Assembly (NCBI RefSeq): GCF_029813785.1
Contig: NZ_JARVKY010000017.1
Coordinates: 124,001 to 188,000 of the forward strand
Length of the DNA stretch: 64,000 nucleotides
From: Streptomyces sp. DH41
Lineage (GTDB): Bacteria; Actinomycetota; Actinomycetes; Streptomycetales; Streptomycetaceae
Direction of reading: 5' to 3'
The notes under the pieces are model-generated. The model ran no database searches. It was not told where the DNA came from and worked only from the letters and a program-made list of their open reading frames with translations. A program made the position numbers and the translations under genes. Each line of letters begins with the position of its first letter. Positions within the stretch are counted from its first letter, which is position 1. Of the stretch, positions 6,997 to 14,062 are shown in pieces.

Positions 6997-8754
6997 TCAT
7001 TTCCGCGGAGCCGGACGCCGGGTCCAGTCGCGGTTCCAGTTGAACCACATGTCCCGTACGGTCTGGTGCACTTGGGAGCCGCCGGCGCGCAACTCGGTGG
7101 TGTACGCCTGGACGGCCTCCCTGCCCACCATCCGCGCGCCGCCGGTGAAGTAGGACCCGCGCACGTGCCGCGGTGAGCGGAATTTGCCCCACAGCAGGAT
7201 CTTCATCAGCGGCCACAGGGTGAACACGCCGGAGGGGCAGCGGTCTTCGGGATCGAGGGTGCCCCACACCGCGGGGCAGAGCTCGCTCTCGCGTAGCAGT
7301 GCGTAGATGCGCGCGATCGTCCGGTCCTTCGTCAACTCTCCCGCGTGGTACGCGAGTACGGCGTCCCGCGACTGGTCGAACAACCGCTCCACCCACGGGT
7401 TGTCGACCCCTTGGAGGCCTCGGTAGGGCGGCAGTTCGAGTGCGTCGAAGCAGGCCGGGTCGTGCGTCTTCTCGAACGTCACGGCGGCCTGGTTCTGGGC
7501 GTTGGTCCCGTACAGAGTGGTGATGGTCCACACCCGGTTCCAGGCGTTCCACAGGTCGAAGTCGTCGAACGAGATGTAGCTGCAGGAGACCAGGTCGTCG
7601 TAGAAGCGGAACATGCGCTTGGTCCAGTGGTCCAGGTACGCGAACCGGGCGGTGTCGAAGTCGTCCTGGCGCACGGCTTCGATGAGCCGGTGGCCCAGCG
7701 CGTTGAGTGCCATCACGGTGACCGCGAGGCCGCTGGAGAAGAGCGGGTCGATGAAGTCGCTGGCGTGCGGCAGCAGGCACCACCGGTCTCCGACGACCTT
7801 CTGCGAGGCGAACTGGGTCCGGTCGGTCGACACGTACGGCCGCACCGCCCGCGCCTGCTCGAACTGCCGAGCCACACTGGGGAACCGGCGCACATGGCGC
7901 CAGAACTCCTCCTCCGCCGAGACGTCGTCCGGACGGGGGTGCCGGTCCAGATCGAGGTTGACGCCGACGCTGCACAGCTCACTGGTGCTCGTCGACTGGT
8001 TGTCGAACGGGATCACCCAGAACCAGCCGCCCCGGAACATGTGGTGGAGCGTTCCCTGGCTGAACGGGCTGGGCATTCCGTGCTGCTCGCGCGGCGGCGC
8101 CACGGTGTCGAAGGGACGCACGTCGACCATGTGCGTGAAGATCGTGCGTGACCGGGTGCGGTACGGCGGCTCCTGCCGCAGCCCGAGCCGTTCGGGCAGC
8201 ACGGCCCGCATCCCGCCGGCGTCCACCACGTAGGACGCCCGGAAGGTGCCCCGTTCCCGGGTGACCAGGGTGGCGCCGTCCTCCTCGAACTTCACGTCGT
8301 CCACGAGGGTGTGGGTGTAGGCGGTGACGCCGTAGGACACGGCCACGTGGAACATGTACGCGTCCACGTCCTGCCGGAAGTAGTGCGAGTCCGGGCCGAG
8401 CGGCGGTCCCCAGGTGGGGTACTGGGTGCACTCGTCGGCCCGGGTCGGCTCGCCCTCGCGGTGGTAGACGAAGCTGAAGTTCCGCTTGACTCCGCAGTTG
8501 GACGACACGTGACGGCGCAGCGTTCCGTTGGTCGCCAGGTGCTCGATCTCCGGGACGCCGTAGCGGCGGGCCAGTACGCGCAGGCCGAAGGTGGTCTCGG
8601 GAACGGTGGACTCTCCGATGGCGAAGCGGGGGTGTCCGCTGCCCTCCAGCAGCAGCACGCGCACACCGTTGCGTGCGAGTACGGCCCCCAGCATCGTCCC
8701 GCCGATGCCGCCACCGACGATGGCGACATCGAAAACACGCTGGTCCTCTTGCAT
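6997..8754 (-). CDS. Flavin-dependent halogenase (tryptophan halogenase superfamily)
   Basis: A 585-residue protein. GGGIGG (residues 14-19) is the FAD-binding glycine loop, and FAIGESTVPET (45-55) is the GExxxP segment of the superfamily. The halogenase signature WxWxIP is present as WFWVIP (244-249). A Lys in CGVKRNF (residue 90) lies where the catalytic Lys is expected, though this needs alignment. FIDPLFSSGLAV is the second FAD contact. The long C-terminal part (after about 360) is typical of non-tryptophan halogenases and related hydroxylases. ATG 8754 has GAAAGGAAC upstream; the open frame extends further but into the preceding gene. It needs FADH2, possibly from the reductase at the window start. 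A related hydroxylase or reductase without halogenation remains possible. Confidence 0.8.
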   Translation of the reverse strand: MQEDQRVFDVAIVGGGIGGTMLGAVLARNGVRVLLLEGSGHPRFAIGESTVPETTFGLRVLARRYGVPEIEHLATNGTLRRHVSSNCGVKRNFSFVYHREGEPTRADECTQYPTWGPPLGPDSHYFRQDVDAYMFHVAVSYGVTAYTHTLVDDVKFEEDGATLVTRERGTFRASYVVDAGGMRAVLPERLGLRQEPPYRTRSRTIFTHMVDVRPFDTVAPPREQHGMPSPFSQGTLHHMFRGGWFWVIPFDNQSTSTSELCSVGVNLDLDRHPRPDDVSAEEEFWRHVRRFPSVARQFEQARAVRPYVSTDRTQFASQKVVGDRWCLLPHASDFIDPLFSSGLAVTVMALNALGHRLIEAVRQDDFDTARFAYLDHWTKRMFRFYDDLVSCSYISFDDFDLWNAWNRVWTITTLYGTNAQNQAAVTFEKTHDPACFDALELPPYRGLQGVDNPWVERLFDQSRDAVLAYHAGELTKDRTIARIYALLRESELCPAVWGTLDPEDRCPSGVFTLWPLMKILLWGKFRSPRHVRGSYFTGGARMVGREAVQAYTTELRAGGSQVHQTVRDMWFNWNRDWTRRPAPRK

Positions 8755-8804
8755 GTCTGCGGTTCCTTTCGCGACGGGAAGAGCGAGTTGCCCGGCCTCC
8801 CCGG

Positions 8805-9452
8805 TCACCGGTGGGCGACCGGGGAACCCGGCAGTACCCGGCGCAGCCCGCAGGCCGCCACCCGGGCGGAGAAGGAGACGGCGAACCAGGGAGTGGGCGC
8901 CAGGTCGGACAGCCGGCGCCGGTCTCCCGGTACGAGGCGCTCGCCGCGCCCGGTGACGTCGAGCCACGCACCGAAGTGCAGCAGCCGCGCCTCGGGCCCG
9001 GCATCACGCGCGGGGAACGGCCGCATGTGCTCGCGCACCGCGCGGGTCAGGGCCCTGCGCCGTTCGGCGCCCACCGCGTGCCCGGCCAGGAAGGAGTCGA
9101 GCAACTCGGCGGAACGGCCCGGAAACCCACCCCGTCTAAGCCGCGTGCGACCCACCAGCCCGGCGTCGTGGAACGCGGCGGCGGCCAGCAGCCCGACCCG
9201 GTCGTAGGTGGTGCCCCGGATCCGAGCACAGGCGTCCGCCAGCAGGAACGTACGCAGGGAGTGCACGGCGACGTGCGGCGGCAGCCGGCACAGCTGTGTC
9301 AGTGCGGCACCCGCGAGGGGATGCCCGAGCAGCTCCGCCAGGCGGGGCCGGCCGAGCAGGGGCTGCCACGAAGCGGGCAACGCCTCCGGTGGCGCGGCGG
9401 GCCAACTCGCCTCCTCGTCACCCGGGTCGGGCAGTCCGGGCTTTGCGGCCAT
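8805..9452 (-). CDS. HD-domain-like protein
   Basis: A 215-residue protein, mostly helical. The segment LLAAAAFHDAGLVGRTRL (about 92-109) carries an adjacent His-Asp pair as in HD phosphohydrolases, and EHMRPFPARDAG (about 156-167) could provide further metal ligands; ALL-HFG-AWLDVTGRG follows as in HD families. The full HxnHDxnD pattern is not secure, so catalytic activity is uncertain. ATG 9452 is chosen for GGGGGAG upstream; an upstream in-frame Met at 9536 is unlikely. It is the first gene of the minus-strand run, 50 bp before the halogenase, and its promoter lies in the 224-bp divergent gap with the SRPBCC gene. Confidence 0.65.
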   Translation of the reverse strand: MAAKPGLPDPGDEEASWPAAPPEALPASWQPLLGRPRLAELLGHPLAGAALTQLCRLPPHVAVHSLRTFLLADACARIRGTTYDRVGLLAAAAFHDAGLVGRTRLRRGGFPGRSAELLDSFLAGHAVGAERRRALTRAVREHMRPFPARDAGPEARLLHFGAWLDVTGRGERLVPGDRRRLSDLAPTPWFAVSFSARVAACGLRRVLPGSPVAHR

Positions 9453-9473
9453 GACCAACTCCCCCTCGATGTC

Positions 9474-9490
9474 CAGCCGTACGTCGGCTG
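9474..9490. promoter_or_regulatory. Inverted repeat in the 5' region of the HD-like gene
   Basis: CAGCCG-TACGT-CGGCTG is a perfect 6-bp inverted repeat 21 bp upstream of the start at 9452. It could be an operator for the six-gene minus-strand unit or a hairpin in its leader. The rest of the 9453-9676 gap is very GC-rich with no clear promoter. Confidence 0.4.
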
Positions 9491-9676
9491 TTTCCGTCTC
9501 ACCTGTCCTTACGCTCGGCCCCCGCCCCACCCCCAAGGCGCAACGACCGTTGTCCGACCGCGCGTTGGCGCGCGAACGGCGGCGCGCGGACCGGGAAACG
9601 CGCTCCGGGGCGCGCTTTTGAGGCCGGCCGCGTTTCGCGGAAGTCCCGGCGTCCGGGAACGGGCATTCTGTATTCC

Positions 9677-10171
9677 GTGATCGCCGTGCTCAATGTCCAT
9701 GAACGCTCCCTGCCCGCCCCGGCCGAGGAAGTCGGCGCCCTGATCGACTCGCTGGGCGGTGAGAACGACCGCCTCTGGCCGCCCGACTGGCCGCCCGTGC
9801 GCTTCGAGGGACCTCTGGCCGTCGGCGTCCCAGGTGGCCACGGACCGGTGCGGTACGTGGTGAGCCACTATGCGCCCGGCCGGTGGGTGCGCTTCCGGTT
9901 CACCGGTCCGCGGGGGTTCGAGGGCTTCCACGAGTTCAGCGTCGAACGCCTCGACGAGGGGCGGACCATGCTGCGCAACACCCTCGTGGTCCGTCCGCGG
10001 GGGCTGCGCTGGCTGGGCTGGCTACTGGTCGTCCGACCGCTGCACGACGCGGCGTTCGGGCGCAGCCTGGACTGCGCCGAACAGGCTCTGACCGGGCGGG
10101 TGGCCCACCCCGTCAGGTGCGGCAGGTACGTGCGTCTGCTGCGTGGTGCCGCCACGCGACTGGCCGTATGA
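9677..10171 (+). CDS. SRPBCC-family protein
   Basis: A 164-residue protein starting at GTG 9677. It opens with a beta strand and acidic helix (VHERSLPAPAEEVGALID), then a WPPDWPP loop and alternating strands (VRYVVSHYAPGRWVRFRFTG, EFSVERLDEGRTMLRNTL), and ends in a long amphipathic helix. This is the START/Bet v1-like SRPBCC layout (polyketide cyclase/dehydrase and lipid-transport superfamily), which binds a hydrophobic ligand in a cavity. It is divergent from the HD/halogenase unit. Catalytic residues cannot be assigned. No strong Shine-Dalgarno is visible before the GTG. Confidence 0.6.
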   Translation: MIAVLNVHERSLPAPAEEVGALIDSLGGENDRLWPPDWPPVRFEGPLAVGVPGGHGPVRYVVSHYAPGRWVRFRFTGPRGFEGFHEFSVERLDEGRTMLRNTLVVRPRGLRWLGWLLVVRPLHDAAFGRSLDCAEQALTGRVAHPVRCGRYVRLLRGAATRLAV

Positions 10172-10311
10172 ACCATTCGAATGAATGAACCCTATTTGCT
10201 CGATGGGAGGAATTCTTTCCCCCTGTCGAGGGATCGTTGCGGAATTCGATGGACGCGAGACTGAGGAGTCAGAGCGAACCCAACGGTATTCCCAACGACA
10301 GGGAGATCGTC

Positions 10312-11181
10312 GTGAGTTTCCTGAACCCCCGCATCCCCGGACTCAATTCGGACGACGTGGCCACGGACCTCAGCGAGGCCCCGCACCGTCTCGCCGGACT
10401 CGCGCGGGCCGCCGGCGCCCAGGTCATCGCCACCGTCGACGTACAGCCGGGGGAGGACGACTGGAACGTCCCGGCGACCGAGGAACATCCCCGCCCCGTG
10501 GTGCTCGTGCACGGTACCTTCGGCAACCGCGGCTACACCTGGACCTCGGCCGCGCCCCTGCTGCGGCAGCACGGCCACCGGGTCTTCCGGCTCGACTACG
10601 GCCAGCACGGCAACCCGGTGATCTTCGGCCTGGGCGACATCAAGCACTCCGCCCGCCAGCTCGCCGACTTCGTCGAGGAGGTGCTGCGACGCACCGGCGA
10701 GCGGCAGGTCGACCTCGTCGGCTTCTCGCAGGGCGGCATGATGCCGCGCTACTACCTGAACGCCCTCGGCGGAGGGCCCAAGGTGCACAACTTCGTCGGG
10801 ATCGCGCCCAGCAACCACGGAGTCACGGCCCAGGGCCTGATGAACCTGGCCCGCCAGATCCCCGGAGTGGTGGAACTCCTCGAACAGGGCGCCTTGGGGG
10901 AGGTCGTGCCGGCCTGGCCCCAGCTCCAGCACGACCACCCCTTCCAGGGCGAGCTGGCCGCCCTCGGCGAGACGACGGAGGGCGTCCGGCACACCGTCAT
11001 CGCCACCCGCTACGACGACGTGGTCACCCCGTACACCTCGTGCGCCCTCGAGCGGACCGAGGGCCGCTACGTCGACAACATCGTCCTGCAGGACATCGAC
11101 CCGGACGACCGCACGCCGCACGTGAGCATGCCCTACAACCCGACCGTGCTGAAGGAGGTCCTCAGAGCGCTCGCCTCCTGA
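10312..11181 (+). CDS. Alpha/beta hydrolase, lipase-like
   Basis: A 289-residue hydrolase of the bacterial lipase (EstA/LipA-like) group. The oxyanion-hole segment is VVLVHGTFGNRGYTW, the nucleophile elbow GFSQGGMM, an Asp candidate lies in TRYDDVVTPY, and a His in RTPHVSMPYN. There is no signal peptide, so unlike many relatives it is probably cytoplasmic. GTG 10312 is preferred: GGGAGA lies 6 bp upstream, and the in-frame stretch before it (from 10237) uses codons such as AGG, AGA, AGT and ATT that are rare in this genome and so looks non-coding. Its last 49 bp overlap the 3' end of the convergent hydrolase gene. Confidence 0.8.
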   Translation: MSFLNPRIPGLNSDDVATDLSEAPHRLAGLARAAGAQVIATVDVQPGEDDWNVPATEEHPRPVVLVHGTFGNRGYTWTSAAPLLRQHGHRVFRLDYGQHGNPVIFGLGDIKHSARQLADFVEEVLRRTGERQVDLVGFSQGGMMPRYYLNALGGGPKVHNFVGIAPSNHGVTAQGLMNLARQIPGVVELLEQGALGEVVPAWPQLQHDHPFQGELAALGETTEGVRHTVIATRYDDVVTPYTSCALERTEGRYVDNIVLQDIDPDDRTPHVSMPYNPTVLKEVLRALAS

Positions 11182-12011
11182 GCGCGGCTGCCGTCCAGGA
11201 GGACGCGGGCGACCAGCGCCGGATCGTCGTTCATCGGCACGTGGCCGCAGCCGGGCAGCCGTACCAGCCGGGCCCGCGGAATGGTGTGCTTGGCGCGTAC
11301 GCCCTGCCGGGGCAGGAGCAGCCGGTCCCGGTTGCCCCACGCCACGGTGACGGGGACGCCCGGGACGTCGTCGGTGAACAGCACGCTCCGTCCGGCCCGG
11401 AGCGTCTGCGCGAACCCCTCGGCGTGCGCGAGCGCGAGCGTCTCGGCGACCACGGCCTCGGGGGAGCGGCGGCCGGGACGGGCGTAGATCGTACTCGTCA
11501 GGGCGGTGCGGCCGACCGCCGTGCGGGAGAGCCGCTCGACCAGGGGGAGGGGCAGACTCCGGGCGGTCCGGCGCATCCCCGTCAGCACGCCGAAGGCGTA
11601 GCGCCGCTCGGCCTGCGTCCAGAACCCGGCCGGGGACAGGGCCGTCACCGACCGCACCAGGTTCTCGCGGCCGAGCTCCAGGGCCAGCAGGCCGCCCAGT
11701 GAGTTGCCGGCCACATGAGGCCGGTCGATTCCCAGTGCGGCGCAGAAGGCGCCGAGTGCGGCGGTCGTCGTCGGCAGGTCGTGCGGCAGCCCGTGCGGCA
11801 GCGCGGCCGACTGCCCGAAGCCGGGCAGATCCACGGCTATCACCTCGCGCTCGGTCGCGAGGATGTCGACCACCGGGTCCCAGGCCTGCCGGTGGTGGCC
11901 TATGCCGTGCAGCAGAAGCAGCGGCTCGCCGCTGCCCGCGCGCGCGTAGGCGAGGGTGAGGTCCTGCGGGCCGTACGCGGTGGCGGCCGTGAAGGAGAGC
12001 GTTGCGGACAT
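11133..12011 (-). CDS. Alpha/beta hydrolase
   Basis: A 292-residue single-domain hydrolase. Visible elements are LLLLHGIGHHRQAW (oxyanion loop), VDLPGFGQS, the nucleophile elbow GNSLGGLLALE (Ser within GxSxG), an Asp candidate in WGNRDRLLLP, and His in LPGCGHVPMNDDP. The layout fits hydrolases such as BphD/PcaD-like enzymes or haloperoxidase-fold esterases. ATG 12011 has AGGAGC upstream; the reading frame open to 12080 lacks a ribosome binding site. It is divergent from the ECF41 sigma gene, and its leader contains an array of 15-bp repeats. Its end overlaps the lipase-like gene. Confidence 0.85.
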   Translation of the reverse strand: MSATLSFTAATAYGPQDLTLAYARAGSGEPLLLLHGIGHHRQAWDPVVDILATEREVIAVDLPGFGQSAALPHGLPHDLPTTTAALGAFCAALGIDRPHVAGNSLGGLLALELGRENLVRSVTALSPAGFWTQAERRYAFGVLTGMRRTARSLPLPLVERLSRTAVGRTALTSTIYARPGRRSPEAVVAETLALAHAEGFAQTLRAGRSVLFTDDVPGVPVTVAWGNRDRLLLPRQGVRAKHTIPRARLVRLPGCGHVPMNDDPALVARVLLDGSRAQEASALRTSFSTVGL

Positions 12012-12020
12012 GGGGCTCCT

Positions 12021-12066
12021 TGTCGGGAACGCGTGTAGTGGGAACACGTGTTGTCGGGAACGCGTG
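12021..12066. promoter_or_regulatory. Iteron-like 15-bp repeats in the hydrolase leader
   Basis: TGTCGGGAACGCGTG occurs exactly twice, at 12021-12035 and 12052-12066. A degenerate third copy (11 of 15 matches) lies between them at 12036-12050. The exact copies start 31 bp apart, about three helical turns. The 10-bp palindrome AACACGTGTT lies at 12043-12052. The array begins 10 bp upstream of the ATG at 12011, just beyond the Shine-Dalgarno, so it could be an operator or affect the 5' UTR. Confidence 0.6.
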
Positions 12067-12207
12067 AACGATGACGGCATCGCGTAGACAGCCTGTCAGT
12101 AAGAGCTACCGACGGGTAGCCCCCGGGGGCGGCCCTTCGCCGGCGGTGGCGGCGGCCGGGGGCGATTCCGCCTGGACACGGCCGGACGAGTCCGCTGGGA
12201 TGGAACG

Positions 12208-13095
12208 GTGACCACCGAAACCGCGACCGACGTCTTCGAAGAGCACCGCCCCGTCCTCCTGGGAGTCGCCTACCGCATGCTGGGCCGGCTGGCCGACGCG
12301 GAGGACGTGGTCCAGGAGGCCTGGCTGCGCTGGTCCGGCGCCGACCGGTCCGGCGTCCGCGAGCCGCGCGGCTTCCTGGTGCGCGTCACCACCCGCCTCG
12401 CCATCGACCGGCTGCGCCAGATCAAGTCGCGGGGCGAGACGTACGTCGGCCCATGGCTGCCCGAGCCCTATGTCACCGACTTCGGCGACGCCGTCCCGGA
12501 CACGGCGGAACGGGCCGTCCTCGCCGACTCCGTCTCCCTCGCCGTCCTCGTCGTCCTGGAGTCGCTGTCACCGCTGGAGCGGGCGGTGTTCGTCCTGAGG
12601 GAGGCGTTCGGCTACCCGTACGCCGAGATCGCCGCGATGCTGGAGCGCCAAGAGGCCGCGGTGCGCCAGCTCGCCGGCCGGGCCCGCAAGCACGTCGACG
12701 AGCGGCGGCCCCGCTACGACGTCGACCCCGCGCAGCGCCGGGACCTCACCGAACGCTTCCTCGCCGCCGCGGTCGACGGCGACCTCGAAGGACTCATGGC
12801 GCTGCTCGCCCCGGACGTCCGCCTGGTCGGTGACAGCGGAGGCAAGTCCAAGGCCCCCCTGCGCGTCCTGGAGACCTCCGACAAGGTGGCCCGCTTCCTC
12901 CAGGGCGCCGCGCGCAAGGGGATCGCGGACGCCTCGTTCCGCTTCCTGGAACTCAACGGAGGGCCGGCCCTGCTGGTCCTGTCCGGGAACGAACCCGACT
13001 CCGTCTTCCAGCTGGACGTGGTCGATGGCCGCATCGAATCGGTGTACATCATCCGCAACCCCGACAAACTGCAGGCTCTGGCCGCCCTCGTCTGA
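12208..13095 (+). CDS. ECF41-family sigma factor (SigJ-like) with SnoaL-like C-terminal domain
   Basis: A 295-residue protein. Region 2 holds GRLADAEDVVQEAWLRW (about 26-42) and region 4 holds LSPLERAVFVLREAFGYPY with EIAAMLERQEAAVRQ. The linker WLPEPY (residues 89-94) is diagnostic of ECF41. The C-terminal SnoaL/NTF2-like domain (about 180-295) carries SGGKSKA (a variant of DGGGK) and ends in the conserved RNPDKL. In ECF41 proteins this domain regulates the sigma factor in place of an anti-sigma factor. GTG 12208 is the start. Typical ECF41 neighbours are oxidoreductases or carboxymuconolactone decarboxylase-like proteins; here the divergent neighbour is an alpha/beta hydrolase, a candidate target. 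Confidence 0.9.
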   Translation: MTTETATDVFEEHRPVLLGVAYRMLGRLADAEDVVQEAWLRWSGADRSGVREPRGFLVRVTTRLAIDRLRQIKSRGETYVGPWLPEPYVTDFGDAVPDTAERAVLADSVSLAVLVVLESLSPLERAVFVLREAFGYPYAEIAAMLERQEAAVRQLAGRARKHVDERRPRYDVDPAQRRDLTERFLAAAVDGDLEGLMALLAPDVRLVGDSGGKSKAPLRVLETSDKVARFLQGAARKGIADASFRFLELNGGPALLVLSGNEPDSVFQLDVVDGRIESVYIIRNPDKLQALAALV

Positions 13096-13120
13096 CCGCC
13101 CGCCTCCCCGTCACCACCCG

Positions 13121-13145
13121 AGCCCCCGTCCCCGCGACGGGGGCT
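13121..13145 (+). terminator. Terminator after the ECF41 sigma gene
   Basis: AGCCCCCGTC (13121-13130) and GACGGGGGCT (13136-13145) form a perfect 10-bp stem with a 5-base loop, 25 bp after the sigma stop codon. It is followed by TCGTCGTCCTGT, a weak T-run. Confidence 0.85.
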
Positions 13146-13164
13146 TCGTCGTCCTGTCGCTGGA

Positions 13165-13178
13165 TTGGTCTTGACCAA
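13165..13178. promoter_or_regulatory. dre-like palindrome (DasR-type operator) upstream of the GntR gene
   Basis: TTGGTCTTGACCAA contains TGGTC and GACCA half-sites in the arrangement of the DasR response element (consensus ACTGGTCTAGACCACT). It lies 98 bp upstream of the GTG start of a HutC-type GntR regulator, which fits autoregulation or DasR control. Confidence 0.7.
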
Positions 13179-13275
13179 GGGTGTGGGCCGTTTTAGGGTC
13201 GCAGAGAACTGCAACAACCTTTAATAAACAAGGGCGTCAAAACGCCGCCGGACCACGGCGATTGCGGAGGACAGG

Positions 13276-14037
13276 GTGGGGACCACGCAGTTGGAACCGG
13301 TGCCGGAACCGAAGTACTGGCACCTCAGGACCGTGCTCAGCGAAGCCCTGGACTCGGAGTTCTCGGTGGGTGAGGTCCTGCCCAACGAGCGGGACCTCGC
13401 CGCCCGGTTCGGGGTCGCCCGCGCCACGCTCCGCCAGGCCCTGGAGCAGCTCGAACTGGAAGGCAGGCTCCAGCGGCGCCGCGGCGTGGGCACGACCGTC
13501 GCCCCACCGCGCGTCGGTGTGGCCGTCGGCACCCGGCAGCACGCCTGGCCCGGGACCGCCGACGACTCCTGGCAGCCGGCCGACTGCGCCCTGACGGTTC
13601 CGTCCGCGGCCGTCGCCGACGCGCTGGGCACCGGCCGGGACGAGCCCGTGCACACCGTCCGCCGCTCCCGCGTGACACACGGCCAGCCCGTCGCCGCGGA
13701 GCTGCTGTACGTCCCGCCCGCCTCGGTGCCCGACCTCACCGCCATCGACGCTCCCTCCGGCGCCGCACGCGCGCGTACCGTGCTCCGCGAACTGCAGCGC
13801 GGAGAACTGGAGCGGCAGGAGAGCGCCGTGGAACTCGGATCGGCCGGCGCCGAGGACGCGAAGGAACTGGACCGCCTCCCCGGAGCGCCCGTCCTCGTCG
13901 TCACCACCCGCTACCTCGCGAAGGGCCGCACCGCCGCGCTCTCCGTCGCCACCTACCGCGCGGACACCTGCCGCCTCACGTTCGGGGACTTCGGAGACGT
14001 GGAGATCCACCACGGCCCCGAGACCCGCGCCTCCTGA
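13276..14037 (+). CDS. GntR-family regulator, HutC/DasR-like (UTRA domain)
   Basis: A 253-residue regulator. The winged helix-turn-helix is LPNERDLAARFGVARATLRQ with the wing LQRRRGVGTTV (about 35-78). Residues 95-245 are the UTRA effector-binding domain, with VHTVRRSRVTHGQPVAAELLYVP and a closing YRADTCRLTF strand, typical of HutC-type members that sense amino sugars or other small metabolites. GTG 13276 has GGAGG (13266-13270). The dre-like palindrome at 13165-13178 lies in its promoter region. It resembles DasR in architecture and is a probable DasR paralogue. The ligand is unknown. Confidence 0.9.
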   Translation: MGTTQLEPVPEPKYWHLRTVLSEALDSEFSVGEVLPNERDLAARFGVARATLRQALEQLELEGRLQRRRGVGTTVAPPRVGVAVGTRQHAWPGTADDSWQPADCALTVPSAAVADALGTGRDEPVHTVRRSRVTHGQPVAAELLYVPPASVPDLTAIDAPSGAARARTVLRELQRGELERQESAVELGSAGAEDAKELDRLPGAPVLVVTTRYLAKGRTAALSVATYRADTCRLTFGDFGDVEIHHGPETRAS

Positions 14038-14062
14038 CCGGCCCGGCCCGGTCTTCGGCTGG

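Noticed and set aside
10237..10311. Upstream TTG/ATG starts for the lipase-like gene
   Set aside because: The extra codons are mostly rare in this genome and there is no well-placed Shine-Dalgarno, while GTG 10312 has one.
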